A DNA stretch of 8,233 nucleotides, taken from Bacteroidales bacterium. Its GTDB lineage: Bacteria > Bacteroidota > Bacteroidia > Bacteroidales > UBA932. Under the pieces are notes generated by a model, which was not told the DNA's origin, ran no database searches, and saw only the letters and a program-made list of their open reading frames with translations. Below are positions 1 to 6,920 of the stretch, piece by piece (position 1 is the first letter of the stretch; each line of letters begins with the position of its first letter). The stretch spans positions 1 to 8,233 of the forward strand of contig JAFVDC010000124.1 in NCBI GenBank assembly GCA_017478685.1. The letters run 5' to 3'. Both the position numbers and the translations under genes were made by a program.

Positions 1-25
1 AGTACAAGCGCATTGCCTCCACGGG

Positions 26-2644
26 CTATTTGCTGCGGACAATCTTGTTGCCGTGCTTGGGAGCCGCAGATGCGGGAGCCTTGCTCTTAAGCTGGAGAGC
101 ATTGGCGTTGGCGATGCGCACCTTCTTTGCAACCTTGACATAAGTTCTGTGAGAAAGCACTGTGGATGAAGACTTTACACTCTTCTTTGCTACGACTGTC
201 TTCTTTGCAATGGCGGCCTTCTTCACGGCGGGGGTCTTTGCCGGAGAGGATGCAACAACCTCGCTGGGCGTCAAAACATCTGAAGCTCCATAGCGGCCGG
301 TAGCCTTTCCCTGCTCATTATACTCGAAGATATATATCTTGGATTGAACACCGGGGTTCCAAATTCTGATCTCATCCTGAGGATCGGAGCCCGAATACAG
401 AAGATCGTCCATGGTATAGCCCTGGTTCATGTATTGGGCAATCTGGCTCTCGTATGAAGTTGCAAGAGTTTCGATAGAACCGTCATAGTAGTTATCCAGG
501 TCTTCGTCGGTGTCTTCTTCAAGGAAATACCAGAGGATGCCGGGGGCATTGACAACGCAGTCTGAATACTTACCGTCAAAGGTTCCGTCGGTCAGGGTTA
601 CGCTCCAGTCTGGCATGAAGGTGAGTTCAAGGGGCTCTACGGGAGTTTCTTCAAGGCCGGTGAGAATCTCAGAGTACCATTCGCCTGTGAATTTGCCGTT
701 TTCGTCATAGGCCAGGATAACGATGTCAAGGCCGTTTGAAAGTCCGTTGTAAGGACTGATGAAGGGGAGGGTGTCTGCAGAGCCCATGTAGCCGTTCTCT
801 ACAAGGTAATCCATGGTGATATCGTTGCTTGAGAGGGTTGAGGCCCAGTCGCCAACGTTGTCGGCAATGGCTTCAATGCCGTAGTCTGCAACGGTTCCGG
901 CTTTGAACACAGACACGTCGAAGTACTTGGCATCGCAGGCGGTGACAACGATGGCCTGGGGATAATCGGCGTAACCGGTATCTACTGTGGGGTCGTAATT
1001 CACGGCCCATGAGGTCTTTTCAACCCATTCGATGGGAATTACTTCTTCGGTCTCAATGAGGCTTACTCCATATTTTGGAAGCACATTGCCGTTGGCGTCA
1101 AAGGCAACAATGTACACATTATAGGGGCCGTCCTCGCTGTATGTGCTCAGGAGAGCGTCGAAGCTGCCGTCGGATGCTACTTCGGAAAGGCCGAGGTCAT
1201 CAACGATGTCTGCGCCTCCGTACACGTAGTCGTAAACCTGTGATGCGGTGCTGTTGATGTAATTGTCAACGGTGCCAAAGTAGTCGGCAATTTCGTCGTC
1301 GGTGTACCACTGGCAGTATACATAAGCGGCGCCTGCTGCATTACCGGTTATCCAGAAGGTCTTGCCTTCGTCATCCCAGCCGTCGTATTCTGCGCCCCAG
1401 TCTGAATTGAGGTTATACTGCTCGTTCCAGACATATAGCTCAAGCGCGTCTTCGGGGTGATCAAAGGGGAAGGCTTTGAATGTCTTTGTAATTTTGCCTT
1501 CGGCGTCTACGGGGAATATGGCAAACTCATAGTTGCCGGCGGGAAGGCCGTAGAAATAGATCTCGGAGCCGTCATTTTCCTCATTGTAGAGAACCCAGTA
1601 CATGGCTTCTTCAAGGTCTTCGTCGTACATCTCCATTTCCTCCTCAAGAGCGGCGGTGACCTCTTCCTGAAGCAGGGCAAGGGTAGCGTCAGGGTTTGCC
1701 TGGAGGGCGGCAATAATGCTGTCTTCCTCTGCAAGGTCAATGATGACGGGATAGTAGTAGCTGCCATCTGTGCCGCTTACTTCAAAGACCTCAAGCTGGC
1801 CTTCGCTGTAGTAGCCTTCTATCCAGTTGCATCCCTTGTACTCCACTTTCCAGTCAAGGCTGCCGGTGTCCGGCGGAGCAACCTCACTGGCGGTGATGAC
1901 TGCCTTGAGCTCAGTGGGATAGAGGACGATGTCGTAGGTGCCTTCGGCGATGGTGATGTTGGAGCCTTTGTGGACAAGGGCGAATTCCTCTCCGGGAACC
2001 ACGTTGAAGCCCTGGGCTGCGCCAAGGTCATAGTCGCCCCACTCCTTGTTGCCGCGGAACTTGAATTCTCCGCTGAGGGCAACACCTGTGGCCTCCCACT
2101 TTTCAGGGGAATCGGCTGTCTTTGTGAGCTCTACGTCGCCGGCCCACTCATTGAATGCGCCGATAAGGCCCCATACGGAAGCGCCGGAAAGATCCACTTG
2201 CGCAGGCTCTTCGGCCTTGACCACCTTGATGTAAGCGGTGGCTTTCTGGGCGTCGATGGTGGCGCCGTTTGCGGCAGAGAGTGTAAGCACGGCCTGCTGG
2301 CCATCTTCTACGGCGGCAAGGTCTACGCTCACCTCAACGGTGGCCTCTGTTGCGCCGGCTTCAATGGAAACGCTGCTTTCAAATGAAAGAGCGGTAGCGG
2401 GAACAGCCGTGAAACCTTCCTGAGCCTCTGAACCGGCAGCTATGATGACGCTGACCTTAGAAGATGCGGCGGGGGATACGGCAAGTGAGAGAGTAGCTAT
2501 CCCATCCTGGGAGAATTGGGCGTCCGTGGTGGCAAACCCAACCTTTGACTCCTGCTGGGATTCTTCTTTTTTGGTGCAGGAAAAAACTGTAAGTCCTGCA
2601 GCGACAGCAACGGCTGCTGCCAGCAAATACTTGCTTCTAACCAT
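26..2644 (-). CDS. large multidomain surface-type lipoprotein with SusE-like domain, four tandem modules and a lysine-rich tail
   Basis: Predicted 872-residue exported lipoprotein. I chose the ATG at 2644 because it gives a clean lipoprotein signal peptide ending LTVFSC, with the lipidated Cys at residue 23; the frame is open further upstream but only with non-ATG starts and a poor leader. After the Cys comes TKKEE, which resembles the K-(D/E)2 type surface-export signal of Bacteroidota lipoproteins. Residues about 35-142 look like an all-beta adhesion-type domain (Calx-beta-like). Residues about 150-254 resemble a SusE/SusF-type carbohydrate-binding domain (WGLIGAFNEW, then FKFRGNKEWG, then GTYDIVLYP). 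Four divergent modules follow at about 264-394, 415-532, 545-664 and 679-790. Residues 795-872 are a Lys/Ala/Val-rich tail. The body is rich in Asp, Glu, Tyr and Trp, and the tail carries 19 Lys/Arg. There is no catalytic motif. Role unknown; glycan or surface binding is the best guess. It is transcribed away from the redox operon. Confidence 0.9.
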   Translation of the reverse strand: MVRSKYLLAAAVAVAAGLTVFSCTKKEESQQESKVGFATTDAQFSQDGIATLSLAVSPAASSKVSVIIAAGSEAQEGFTAVPATALSFESSVSIEAGATEATVEVSVDLAAVEDGQQAVLTLSAANGATIDAQKATAYIKVVKAEEPAQVDLSGASVWGLIGAFNEWAGDVELTKTADSPEKWEATGVALSGEFKFRGNKEWGDYDLGAAQGFNVVPGEEFALVHKGSNITIAEGTYDIVLYPTELKAVITASEVAPPDTGSLDWKVEYKGCNWIEGYYSEGQLEVFEVSGTDGSYYYPVIIDLAEEDSIIAALQANPDATLALLQEEVTAALEEEMEMYDEDLEEAMYWVLYNEENDGSEIYFYGLPAGNYEFAIFPVDAEGKITKTFKAFPFDHPEDALELYVWNEQYNLNSDWGAEYDGWDDEGKTFWITGNAAGAAYVYCQWYTDDEIADYFGTVDNYINSTASQVYDYVYGGADIVDDLGLSEVASDGSFDALLSTYSEDGPYNVYIVAFDANGNVLPKYGVSLIETEEVIPIEWVEKTSWAVNYDPTVDTGYADYPQAIVVTACDAKYFDVSVFKAGTVADYGIEAIADNVGDWASTLSSNDITMDYLVENGYMGSADTLPFISPYNGLSNGLDIVILAYDENGKFTGEWYSEILTGLEETPVEPLELTFMPDWSVTLTDGTFDGKYSDCVVNAPGILWYFLEEDTDEDLDNYYDGSIETLATSYESQIAQYMNQGYTMDDLLYSGSDPQDEIRIWNPGVQSKIYIFEYNEQGKATGRYGASDVLTPSEVVASSPAKTPAVKKAAIAKKTVVAKKSVKSSSTVLSHRTYVKVAKKVRIANANALQLKSKAPASAAPKHGNKIVRSK
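275..1855 (-). repeat. four tandem protein-level modules within the 872-aa lipoprotein
   Basis: Each unit opens with a W-x-V/A-x-Y-like strand (DWKVEY, DWGAEY, SWAVNY, DWSVTL). It runs through a Tyr-rich strand and an acidic, probably helical stretch. It closes with a strand-turn motif: FAIFPVDAEGKITKTF (residues 374-389), YIVAFDANGNVLPKYG (511-526), VILAYDENGKFTGEWY (642-657) and YIFEYNEQGKATGRYG (771-786). The copies are divergent at both protein and DNA level, so this is an old duplication rather than an unstable DNA repeat. The 396-aa lipoprotein at 6896-8086 has one further copy. Boundaries are by eye. Confidence 0.6.
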
Positions 2645-2677
2645 AATTATTTGAATAGTTTTGTTGTTTATTGGGCG

Positions 2678-2707
2678 TAAAGGTAAGAAAAAAATTTTAT
2701 TTACAAG
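2678..2707 (-). promoter_or_regulatory. putative Bacteroidota-type promoter of the 872-aa lipoprotein gene
   Basis: On the minus strand, CTTG (2707-2704) is followed after 18 nt by TACCTTTA (2685-2678). This resembles the Bacteroidota -33 TTTG and -7 TAnnTTTG boxes, with one mismatch in each and a spacer slightly shorter than usual. Transcription would start near 2671, giving a leader of about 27 nt, AT-rich and without a Shine-Dalgarno. It interleaves with the opposing promoter. Confidence 0.45.
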
Positions 2708-2725
2708 CTTTTTTGTATAAATTTG
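2695..2725 (+). promoter_or_regulatory. putative Bacteroidota-type promoter of the redox operon
   Basis: TAAATTTG at 2718-2725 matches the Bacteroidota -7 box TAnnTTTG exactly. Nineteen nt upstream, TTTT (2695-2698) is a one-mismatch -33 box. The start would lie near 2731, leaving a leader of about 28 nt with no Shine-Dalgarno before the ATG at 2759. No other comparable promoter was seen inside the four-gene run, so all four genes are probably expressed from here. Confidence 0.5.
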
Positions 2726-2758
2726 CAATTCAATTAGTTAGTAGTTTAAAATAGGTTT

Positions 2759-4129
2759 ATGAAACGTTTTCCTTTAGCTTTGGTTAGCATTTTTGCGGCC
2801 TTGCTTACAGTTTCGTGCACAAAGCCATCTTCTGATAACAATTCGGAAGCAGTTGCGCCTTTCAGCATTTTGACAGGAGACCTTGTTTTTGATTGTGCGG
2901 GGGGCACCAAGGAGTTTGAATTCACCGCTCCCGGGGCCTGGACCCTCGCCAGCCAGGACCAATCCTGGTGCACCGTTTCTCCTTCAAGCGGCAGCGGAGA
3001 CGCCAAGGTTTCCATTACCGTGGCCGAAATCCCGGATACGGAAGAAGCCCGCTCTACAAAGCTCATCCTCACCTGCAACGGCCTTACCCTTATTGCAGGC
3101 GTTGCCCAAAGCGCCAACCCGGACGCCTTTGTCATCTCTCCTTCCACCATTGAAATCGGCCCGGAAGAGCAGGATTTCACAATAACCGTCCTTTCGCGTA
3201 CGCGCGAATATGAGGTAACCCTTGTGGATGAGTGGATTACCTTGGCTTCCCGCGAAGGAGACCCTAAGACTGGTGAAAAGATAACCTTCCACGCAGCGGC
3301 AAATGTCAACGACACTGCATCTCCAAGAAACGGGGTGGTGTCAATATGCACTACGGATGAAGCCGGGACATGCATGCCCGTCATGGTAAGGCAGGAGGGT
3401 TCATTCACCCTCAGCCTTCTGGCAATGCGCTTTACCGCCATCTGGTGCGGCTATTGCCCGTATATGGATGAGGCTTTCCATATCGTGGCGGAGCAGGATT
3501 CCCGTTTTGCATATGTGACATTCCATGCATCGTACGGGTACCCGCTTTATTTTGCCGACAGCGAGGTCCTTGCTTCGGCTTACAATGTGGAAGGCTTCCC
3601 CACTGGAGTCATGGCCGGATGGAAGGAAATAGGCAATTACTCAAGCTCCAATACAACGGCAAAAAGTATTGTCAGGTACATGAATGACTTTGAGGGAAAG
3701 TTCCCCCGCACGGTCAAGCCTTCGGCCACCGCAACCATTGAGGGCGGCGAGGTGAAGGTTTCGGCAAGCGTGTCTTCCCTGATAGACGCCCAGTATCATA
3801 TTGCGGCGGTAATCATGGAAAGCGGCATTGTCCAGGCCCAGACTTATTACCCTGCAAGCGGCGGCTCCCAGCAGATCAGTGATTTTGTACATGACAACAT
3901 AGCCCGCCTCACCCTCACGGGAAGTATTCAGGGAGATGCCTTTGAGGCAAAGGCCGGGGAGCCCGTGGAGTTCTCCTGGAGCGCACCCCTGGACGCTTCC
4001 TGGAATGCCGATAGCCTTTCCGTGGCGGTTTGGATTTATGCCGATTACGGAGACCTTTCCTCCAAGAAATCCAACAAGAAATACCCCGACACTTATATTG
4101 CAAACAGCTGCGTAGTACCTGTAGAATGA
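2759..4129 (+). CDS. BACON-BACON-Omp28-like lipoprotein with thioredoxin fold (CGYC)
   Basis: Predicted 456-residue outer-membrane lipoprotein. The signal peptide ends LTVSC, with the lipidated Cys at residue 20. Two BACON-type beta domains follow (about 34-118 and 121-212); the first shows the W-x-L, SWCTVSPSSGSG and strand-repeat pattern typical of the family. Residues about 218-312 form a thioredoxin-like domain with FTAIWCGYCPYMDEA (CxxC at 230 and 233) and a likely cis-Pro at 281 (EGFPTG). Residues 318-454 match the Omp28-type C-terminal beta domain, with the characteristic DFVHDNIAR. It is therefore likely a thiol-disulfide exchange or holding protein at the outer membrane, with the BACON domains as spacer or glycan/mucin-binding elements. 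It also has Cys at 46, 71, 106, 197, 205 and 451. It is first in the operon, and its TGA overlaps the next ATG (ATGA), implying translational coupling. Omp28 family function is not well established. Confidence 0.88.
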   Translation: MKRFPLALVSIFAALLTVSCTKPSSDNNSEAVAPFSILTGDLVFDCAGGTKEFEFTAPGAWTLASQDQSWCTVSPSSGSGDAKVSITVAEIPDTEEARSTKLILTCNGLTLIAGVAQSANPDAFVISPSTIEIGPEEQDFTITVLSRTREYEVTLVDEWITLASREGDPKTGEKITFHAAANVNDTASPRNGVVSICTTDEAGTCMPVMVRQEGSFTLSLLAMRFTAIWCGYCPYMDEAFHIVAEQDSRFAYVTFHASYGYPLYFADSEVLASAYNVEGFPTGVMAGWKEIGNYSSSNTTAKSIVRYMNDFEGKFPRTVKPSATATIEGGEVKVSASVSSLIDAQYHIAAVIMESGIVQAQTYYPASGGSQQISDFVHDNIARLTLTGSIQGDAFEAKAGEPVEFSWSAPLDASWNADSLSVAVWIYADYGDLSSKKSNKKYPDTYIANSCVVPVE

Positions 4130-4602
4130 AACTTCGTCATATTATAGCGGCAGTGCTCATAATGCTGCCAATGGGCATTAACGCCCAGAAAATACCTGCC
4201 GTAAACCTTCAGGACAAGGACGGCAAAACCGTCACCACGGAGTCTCTGATTAACGGCAAGCAGCCCTTTGCAATTACGTTCTGGGCATCATGGTGCAAGT
4301 TCTGCATAGAGGAGCTTGAGGCTCTTTCGGACCAGGCTCCGGACTGGAAGAAGCCCCTGAGGATTTACGCCGTGTGTGAGGACGATTCCAGAAGCGTATC
4401 CCGTGCCAAGGCAATGGCGGCTGGGGCCGGCTGGCCCGCCACCATCCTCTACGACACCAACGGAGACTTCGGCCGGGCGCTTGGGGTGTCGTCCATCCCT
4501 CACGTGTTTGTCTTTGACAAGAACGGGAACCTTGCATACTCCCATCTCGGGTACATTCCCGGAGACGAAGACACCCTGGTAGAAAAGCTTCTCTCTCTCT
4601 GA
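4126..4602 (+). CDS. exported TlpA/thioredoxin-like thiol-disulfide oxidoreductase (CKFC)
   Basis: Predicted 158-residue periplasmic redoxin. I chose the ATG at 4126, inside the ATGA overlap with the upstream gene, because it gives a signal peptide (residues 1-20 or 21, ending GINAQ) without a lipobox Cys. The open frame extends upstream, but those residues are shadow sequence of the preceding gene. The fold is a single TlpA/thioredoxin domain: PAVNLQDKDGK entry strand, FWASWCKFC active site (Cys57 and Cys60), the ILYDTNGDFGRALGVSSIP segment ending in the cis-Pro at 125, and the FVFDKNGNLAY hairpin. Length is close to a minimal TlpA-like protein. A third Cys at 84 lies outside the active site. 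It is probably the soluble reductant or oxidant serving the neighbouring CxxC lipoproteins; the direction of electron flow cannot be read from sequence. Its stop overlaps the next start by one base (TGATG). Confidence 0.9.
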   Translation: MKLRHIIAAVLIMLPMGINAQKIPAVNLQDKDGKTVTTESLINGKQPFAITFWASWCKFCIEELEALSDQAPDWKKPLRIYAVCEDDSRSVSRAKAMAAGAGWPATILYDTNGDFGRALGVSSIPHVFVFDKNGNLAYSHLGYIPGDEDTLVEKLLSL

Positions 4603-6179
4603 TGAGAAAACCGGCGGCCGTTGCAGCAGTGCTCCTTATGAGCGGATCTCTCGCCTTTTCGCAGGGCGGGAGTTTTCCGCTGCATGGCTCTCTGGAGTCC
4701 AACAGTCTCTACGACTTTGACCCGGATTCCCCTTATAAAGGTTTCCATTCAAATAATTATTTGAAGCTGGACTATCGCAGCGGGCGTTTTTCGGCCGGGC
4801 TGCAAGGGGAGTGGTATCCTTCCCCCATGCCGGGCTACGACGCCGGGCTTCAGGGATGGAGCCTTCCCGTGAAATATGTCTCATGGACAGAGCGCAACTG
4901 GAGTGTCAGGGCCGGAGACTTCTTTGAGCAGATAGGAAGCGGGCTCATTCTCAGAAGCTGGGAAGACCGCGCCCTGGGGCTCAGAAACGGCATTGGAGGC
5001 ATACTCCTGAAGGGCAGCCTCCCGGTTCAGGGGCTCAGCCTTACGCTTTTGTCGGGCGTGCCATCCGGCACTCAGGCAAAGTGGGGTTATGCAAGTTCCC
5101 TTGTGAGCGCCGCAGACCTTTCCTGGAACTCGCCCTTCGGCCTGTCCCTTGGCGGGGCCCTTCTTCACCGCTATGAGTGGGCTCCGGAAGGGGACCTTTC
5201 GGTGCTTCTTGGTGCGCAGGCCCCGCGTTCCGTCCTCATGCATTCCGTGCGGGCGGGTTTTTCGGCCGGGACCTTCCAAATCAATGCCGAATATGTGGGG
5301 AAAAGCCCCGATTTCACGGCTGTAAGGCATCACAAGGCCTCCGACACCTATTCCCTTGAGCGTGGCATGGCCCTTTATGCCGATGTCTCCTGGAGCATCG
5401 GGGGGCTGTCTCTTTCGGCATCCGGGAGGTACCTTGACAACATGGCGATGCGGGCATGCCGGACGCTTGGAACGGTGTCTCCGTCCAATACTCTCAATTA
5501 CCTTCCGGCGCTGTGCCAGCAGCAAACCTACATGCTGGCCTGCCTGAATCCCTACGAAACCCTTTCTGAAGGGGAGTGGGGCCTCCGGGGCGACGCCTAC
5601 TATCATTTCCGCAGGGGTTCGGTCCTTGGCGGAAAGTACGGCATGACTCTTCATGTGGGCGGGTCCTGGATCAACGGCCTTGCAAAGGCGCTTCCACGCC
5701 GAAGCAAGGATCACCTGGCGTACCGAGACCTTAACATAGACATCTCCCGCAAGTGGACCCGCAGTTTCAAGACAAAGCTCTTTGTGTCCATCCAGGAGAA
5801 CTCTCCCACCCACGGAAACTACAACGCCACGGAGGCCCAGAACGTCTTTGTGCTGGAGGGGCAGTACAATTTTACGCCGAAGATGTCTCTGAGGACGGAA
5901 CTGCAGTACCTGTATTCCCGGGAGAGGGAGCGGGACTGGATGGCGGCCCTGGTGGAATTCGGCATAGCGCCCCACTGGAGTTTTACGGTTAGCGATATGT
6001 ACAACCACGGCAACAGCCGGGAGCACTATTGGAATGTGTCGGCATCCTGGACGCATAACTCTTTCAAGTGCATCCTTGGCTATGGCCGAAACCGTGAAGG
6101 GATGGTCTGCTCCGGCGGTGTATGCCGATGGCAGCCGGAATACACGGGCATGTTTTTGAGACTTCAATATGCGTTATAG
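4602..6179 (+). CDS. DUF6029-type outer-membrane beta-barrel protein
   Basis: Predicted 525 residues with a signal peptidase I leader (MRKPAAVAAVLLMSGSLAFS, cleavage near residue 20). The rest is alternating, aromatic-rich beta strands with Gly/Asp turns. Segments recalled from the DUF6029 family are present: SNNYLKLDYRSGRFSAGLQG (50-69), a YPSPMPGYD turn, and GDFFEQIGSGLILRSWEDRA (105-124) leading into LGLRNG. The protein ends in a strand, FLRLQYAL, as outer-membrane barrels do, although the last residue is Leu rather than Phe. Six Cys lie in the second half (286, 305, 314, 490, 503, 508), including CSGGVC near the C-terminus. Function is unknown. Its position between CxxC proteins makes a role as anchor, pore or client of a thiol-exchange system plausible. 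The start is coupled to the previous stop, and the 3' end overlaps the next gene by 11 nt. Confidence 0.82.
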   Translation: MRKPAAVAAVLLMSGSLAFSQGGSFPLHGSLESNSLYDFDPDSPYKGFHSNNYLKLDYRSGRFSAGLQGEWYPSPMPGYDAGLQGWSLPVKYVSWTERNWSVRAGDFFEQIGSGLILRSWEDRALGLRNGIGGILLKGSLPVQGLSLTLLSGVPSGTQAKWGYASSLVSAADLSWNSPFGLSLGGALLHRYEWAPEGDLSVLLGAQAPRSVLMHSVRAGFSAGTFQINAEYVGKSPDFTAVRHHKASDTYSLERGMALYADVSWSIGGLSLSASGRYLDNMAMRACRTLGTVSPSNTLNYLPALCQQQTYMLACLNPYETLSEGEWGLRGDAYYHFRRGSVLGGKYGMTLHVGGSWINGLAKALPRRSKDHLAYRDLNIDISRKWTRSFKTKLFVSIQENSPTHGNYNATEAQNVFVLEGQYNFTPKMSLRTELQYLYSRERERDWMAALVEFGIAPHWSFTVSDMYNHGNSREHYWNVSASWTHNSFKCILGYGRNREGMVCSGGVCRWQPEYTGMFLRLQYAL

Positions 6180-6909
6180 AAGGATTCTTTTACTGGCACT
6201 TTTGGCCACCGCCTGCGTAGGGCATCCGGCCGACGACGAGGACGATTTCCCCGGCCCCGACGTTCCTGTTGTGGACCCGTCGGAAGAGGTCTTCGGCCCC
6301 TCGCTTGTGCTGGATTTCACCGCAACGTGGTGCGTCAACTGCCCCAGGATGTCTTCGGCCATAGAGGAAGCCATGGCGCTTCGGCCCGGCAGCATATTCC
6401 CTGTGGCGGTGCATTTCGGGGACGAATTCTCTTCGGCCGAAGGAAGTGCCCTGAGCACGATTTTCGGCGTCCAGGCATATCCCAGCGTGGTTGTAAACCT
6501 TGACAAAGGCTCCCTGTCTACCGCCACCTCAAAGGACATCATCCTCTCACGCATAGATGCCATGGAGAGGAAGGCGCCCTGTACTCTGGAACTCAGTTAT
6601 GCGGATGGTACCATTCATGCCGAAATCACCGCCGCGGAGGCCGGAGCCTACAAGGCTGGCGCCATGCTTCTGGAAGATGGCCAGGTGGCTTTTCAGGAAG
6701 GGGCTTCGGATAACTATGTCCACGACAATATTTTACGAAAAATCCTCTCCGCAGATATCTTTGGAGAGGATTTGGGCGCATTGGAAGCCGGGGCTTCGGC
6801 ATCTGTGGAGTTTCCCGCGGGGGCTTTGTCAGGCGGAAACTTCCACGCCGTAGTGTATGTCACGGAGGGCGGCATTGTCAATTCCGCCGCCGCGGTCACT
6901 TTGCCCTGA
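6169..6909 (+). CDS. Omp28-like lipoprotein with thioredoxin fold (CVNC)
   Basis: Predicted 246-residue lipoprotein, a short relative of the first operon gene without BACON domains. The signal peptide ends LLATAC, with the lipidated Cys at residue 16. It is followed by an acidic stretch (PADDEDD), which resembles the acidic surface-export signals of Bacteroidota lipoproteins. Residues about 44-135 form a thioredoxin-like domain with LDFTATWCVNCPRM (CxxC at 55 and 58) and a likely cis-Pro at 105 (QAYPSVVV). Residues about 137-245 match the Omp28 C-terminal domain, with DNYVHDNILRK (181-191) mirroring DFVHDNIAR in the first operon protein. An additional Cys lies at 138. It is the last gene of the run. 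The ATG at 6169 lies inside the barrel gene, which fits coupled translation, and no Shine-Dalgarno is present. It is probably a surface or outer-membrane thiol-disulfide protein; substrate unknown. Confidence 0.88.
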   Translation: MRYRRILLLALLATACVGHPADDEDDFPGPDVPVVDPSEEVFGPSLVLDFTATWCVNCPRMSSAIEEAMALRPGSIFPVAVHFGDEFSSAEGSALSTIFGVQAYPSVVVNLDKGSLSTATSKDIILSRIDAMERKAPCTLELSYADGTIHAEITAAEAGAYKAGAMLLEDGQVAFQEGASDNYVHDNILRKILSADIFGEDLGALEAGASASVEFPAGALSGGNFHAVVYVTEGGIVNSAAAVTLP

Positions 6910-6920
6910 CTACGCCTTTT
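6892..6920 (+). terminator. weak candidate terminator hairpin across the convergent stop codons
   Basis: GCG-GTCA (6892-6898), loop CTTTGCCC, then TGAC-TA-CGC (6907-6915), followed by CTTTT. The stem is seven pairs with a two-base bulge, so it is a weak terminator for the plus operon. In the other direction no U-tract follows. The two arms contain the TGA stops of the two convergent genes. Confidence 0.3.

Noticed and set aside
26..262. Basic tail as a type IX secretion C-terminal domain
   Set aside because: No preceding conserved beta-sandwich with Gly-x-Tyr-type strands, and the protein is a lipoprotein; the tail is low-complexity.
1457..2386. A 309-codon open frame on the plus strand, antisense to the 872-aa lipoprotein
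   Set aside because: The hydrophobic and Gly/Val-rich translation is what the complement of Asp/Glu/Ala/Thr-rich coding gives; no start signals or domain.
26..2728. Longer start for the 872-aa lipoprotein, from a TTG at 2728
   Set aside because: It would add 28 residues ahead of a complete lipoprotein signal peptide and run through the predicted promoter.
4591..4600. (CT)5 run at the end of the TlpA-like gene, next to the barrel start, as a phase-variation tract
   Set aside because: Five units are too few to be a convincing slippage tract, and they encode ordinary residues of the C-terminus.
4881..6167. A 428-codon open frame on the minus strand, antisense to the barrel gene
   Set aside because: The plus-strand frame has a signal peptide, barrel strands and family motifs. 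The antisense product is Pro/Arg/His-rich without domains, signal or start context, so it is a by-product of codon bias.
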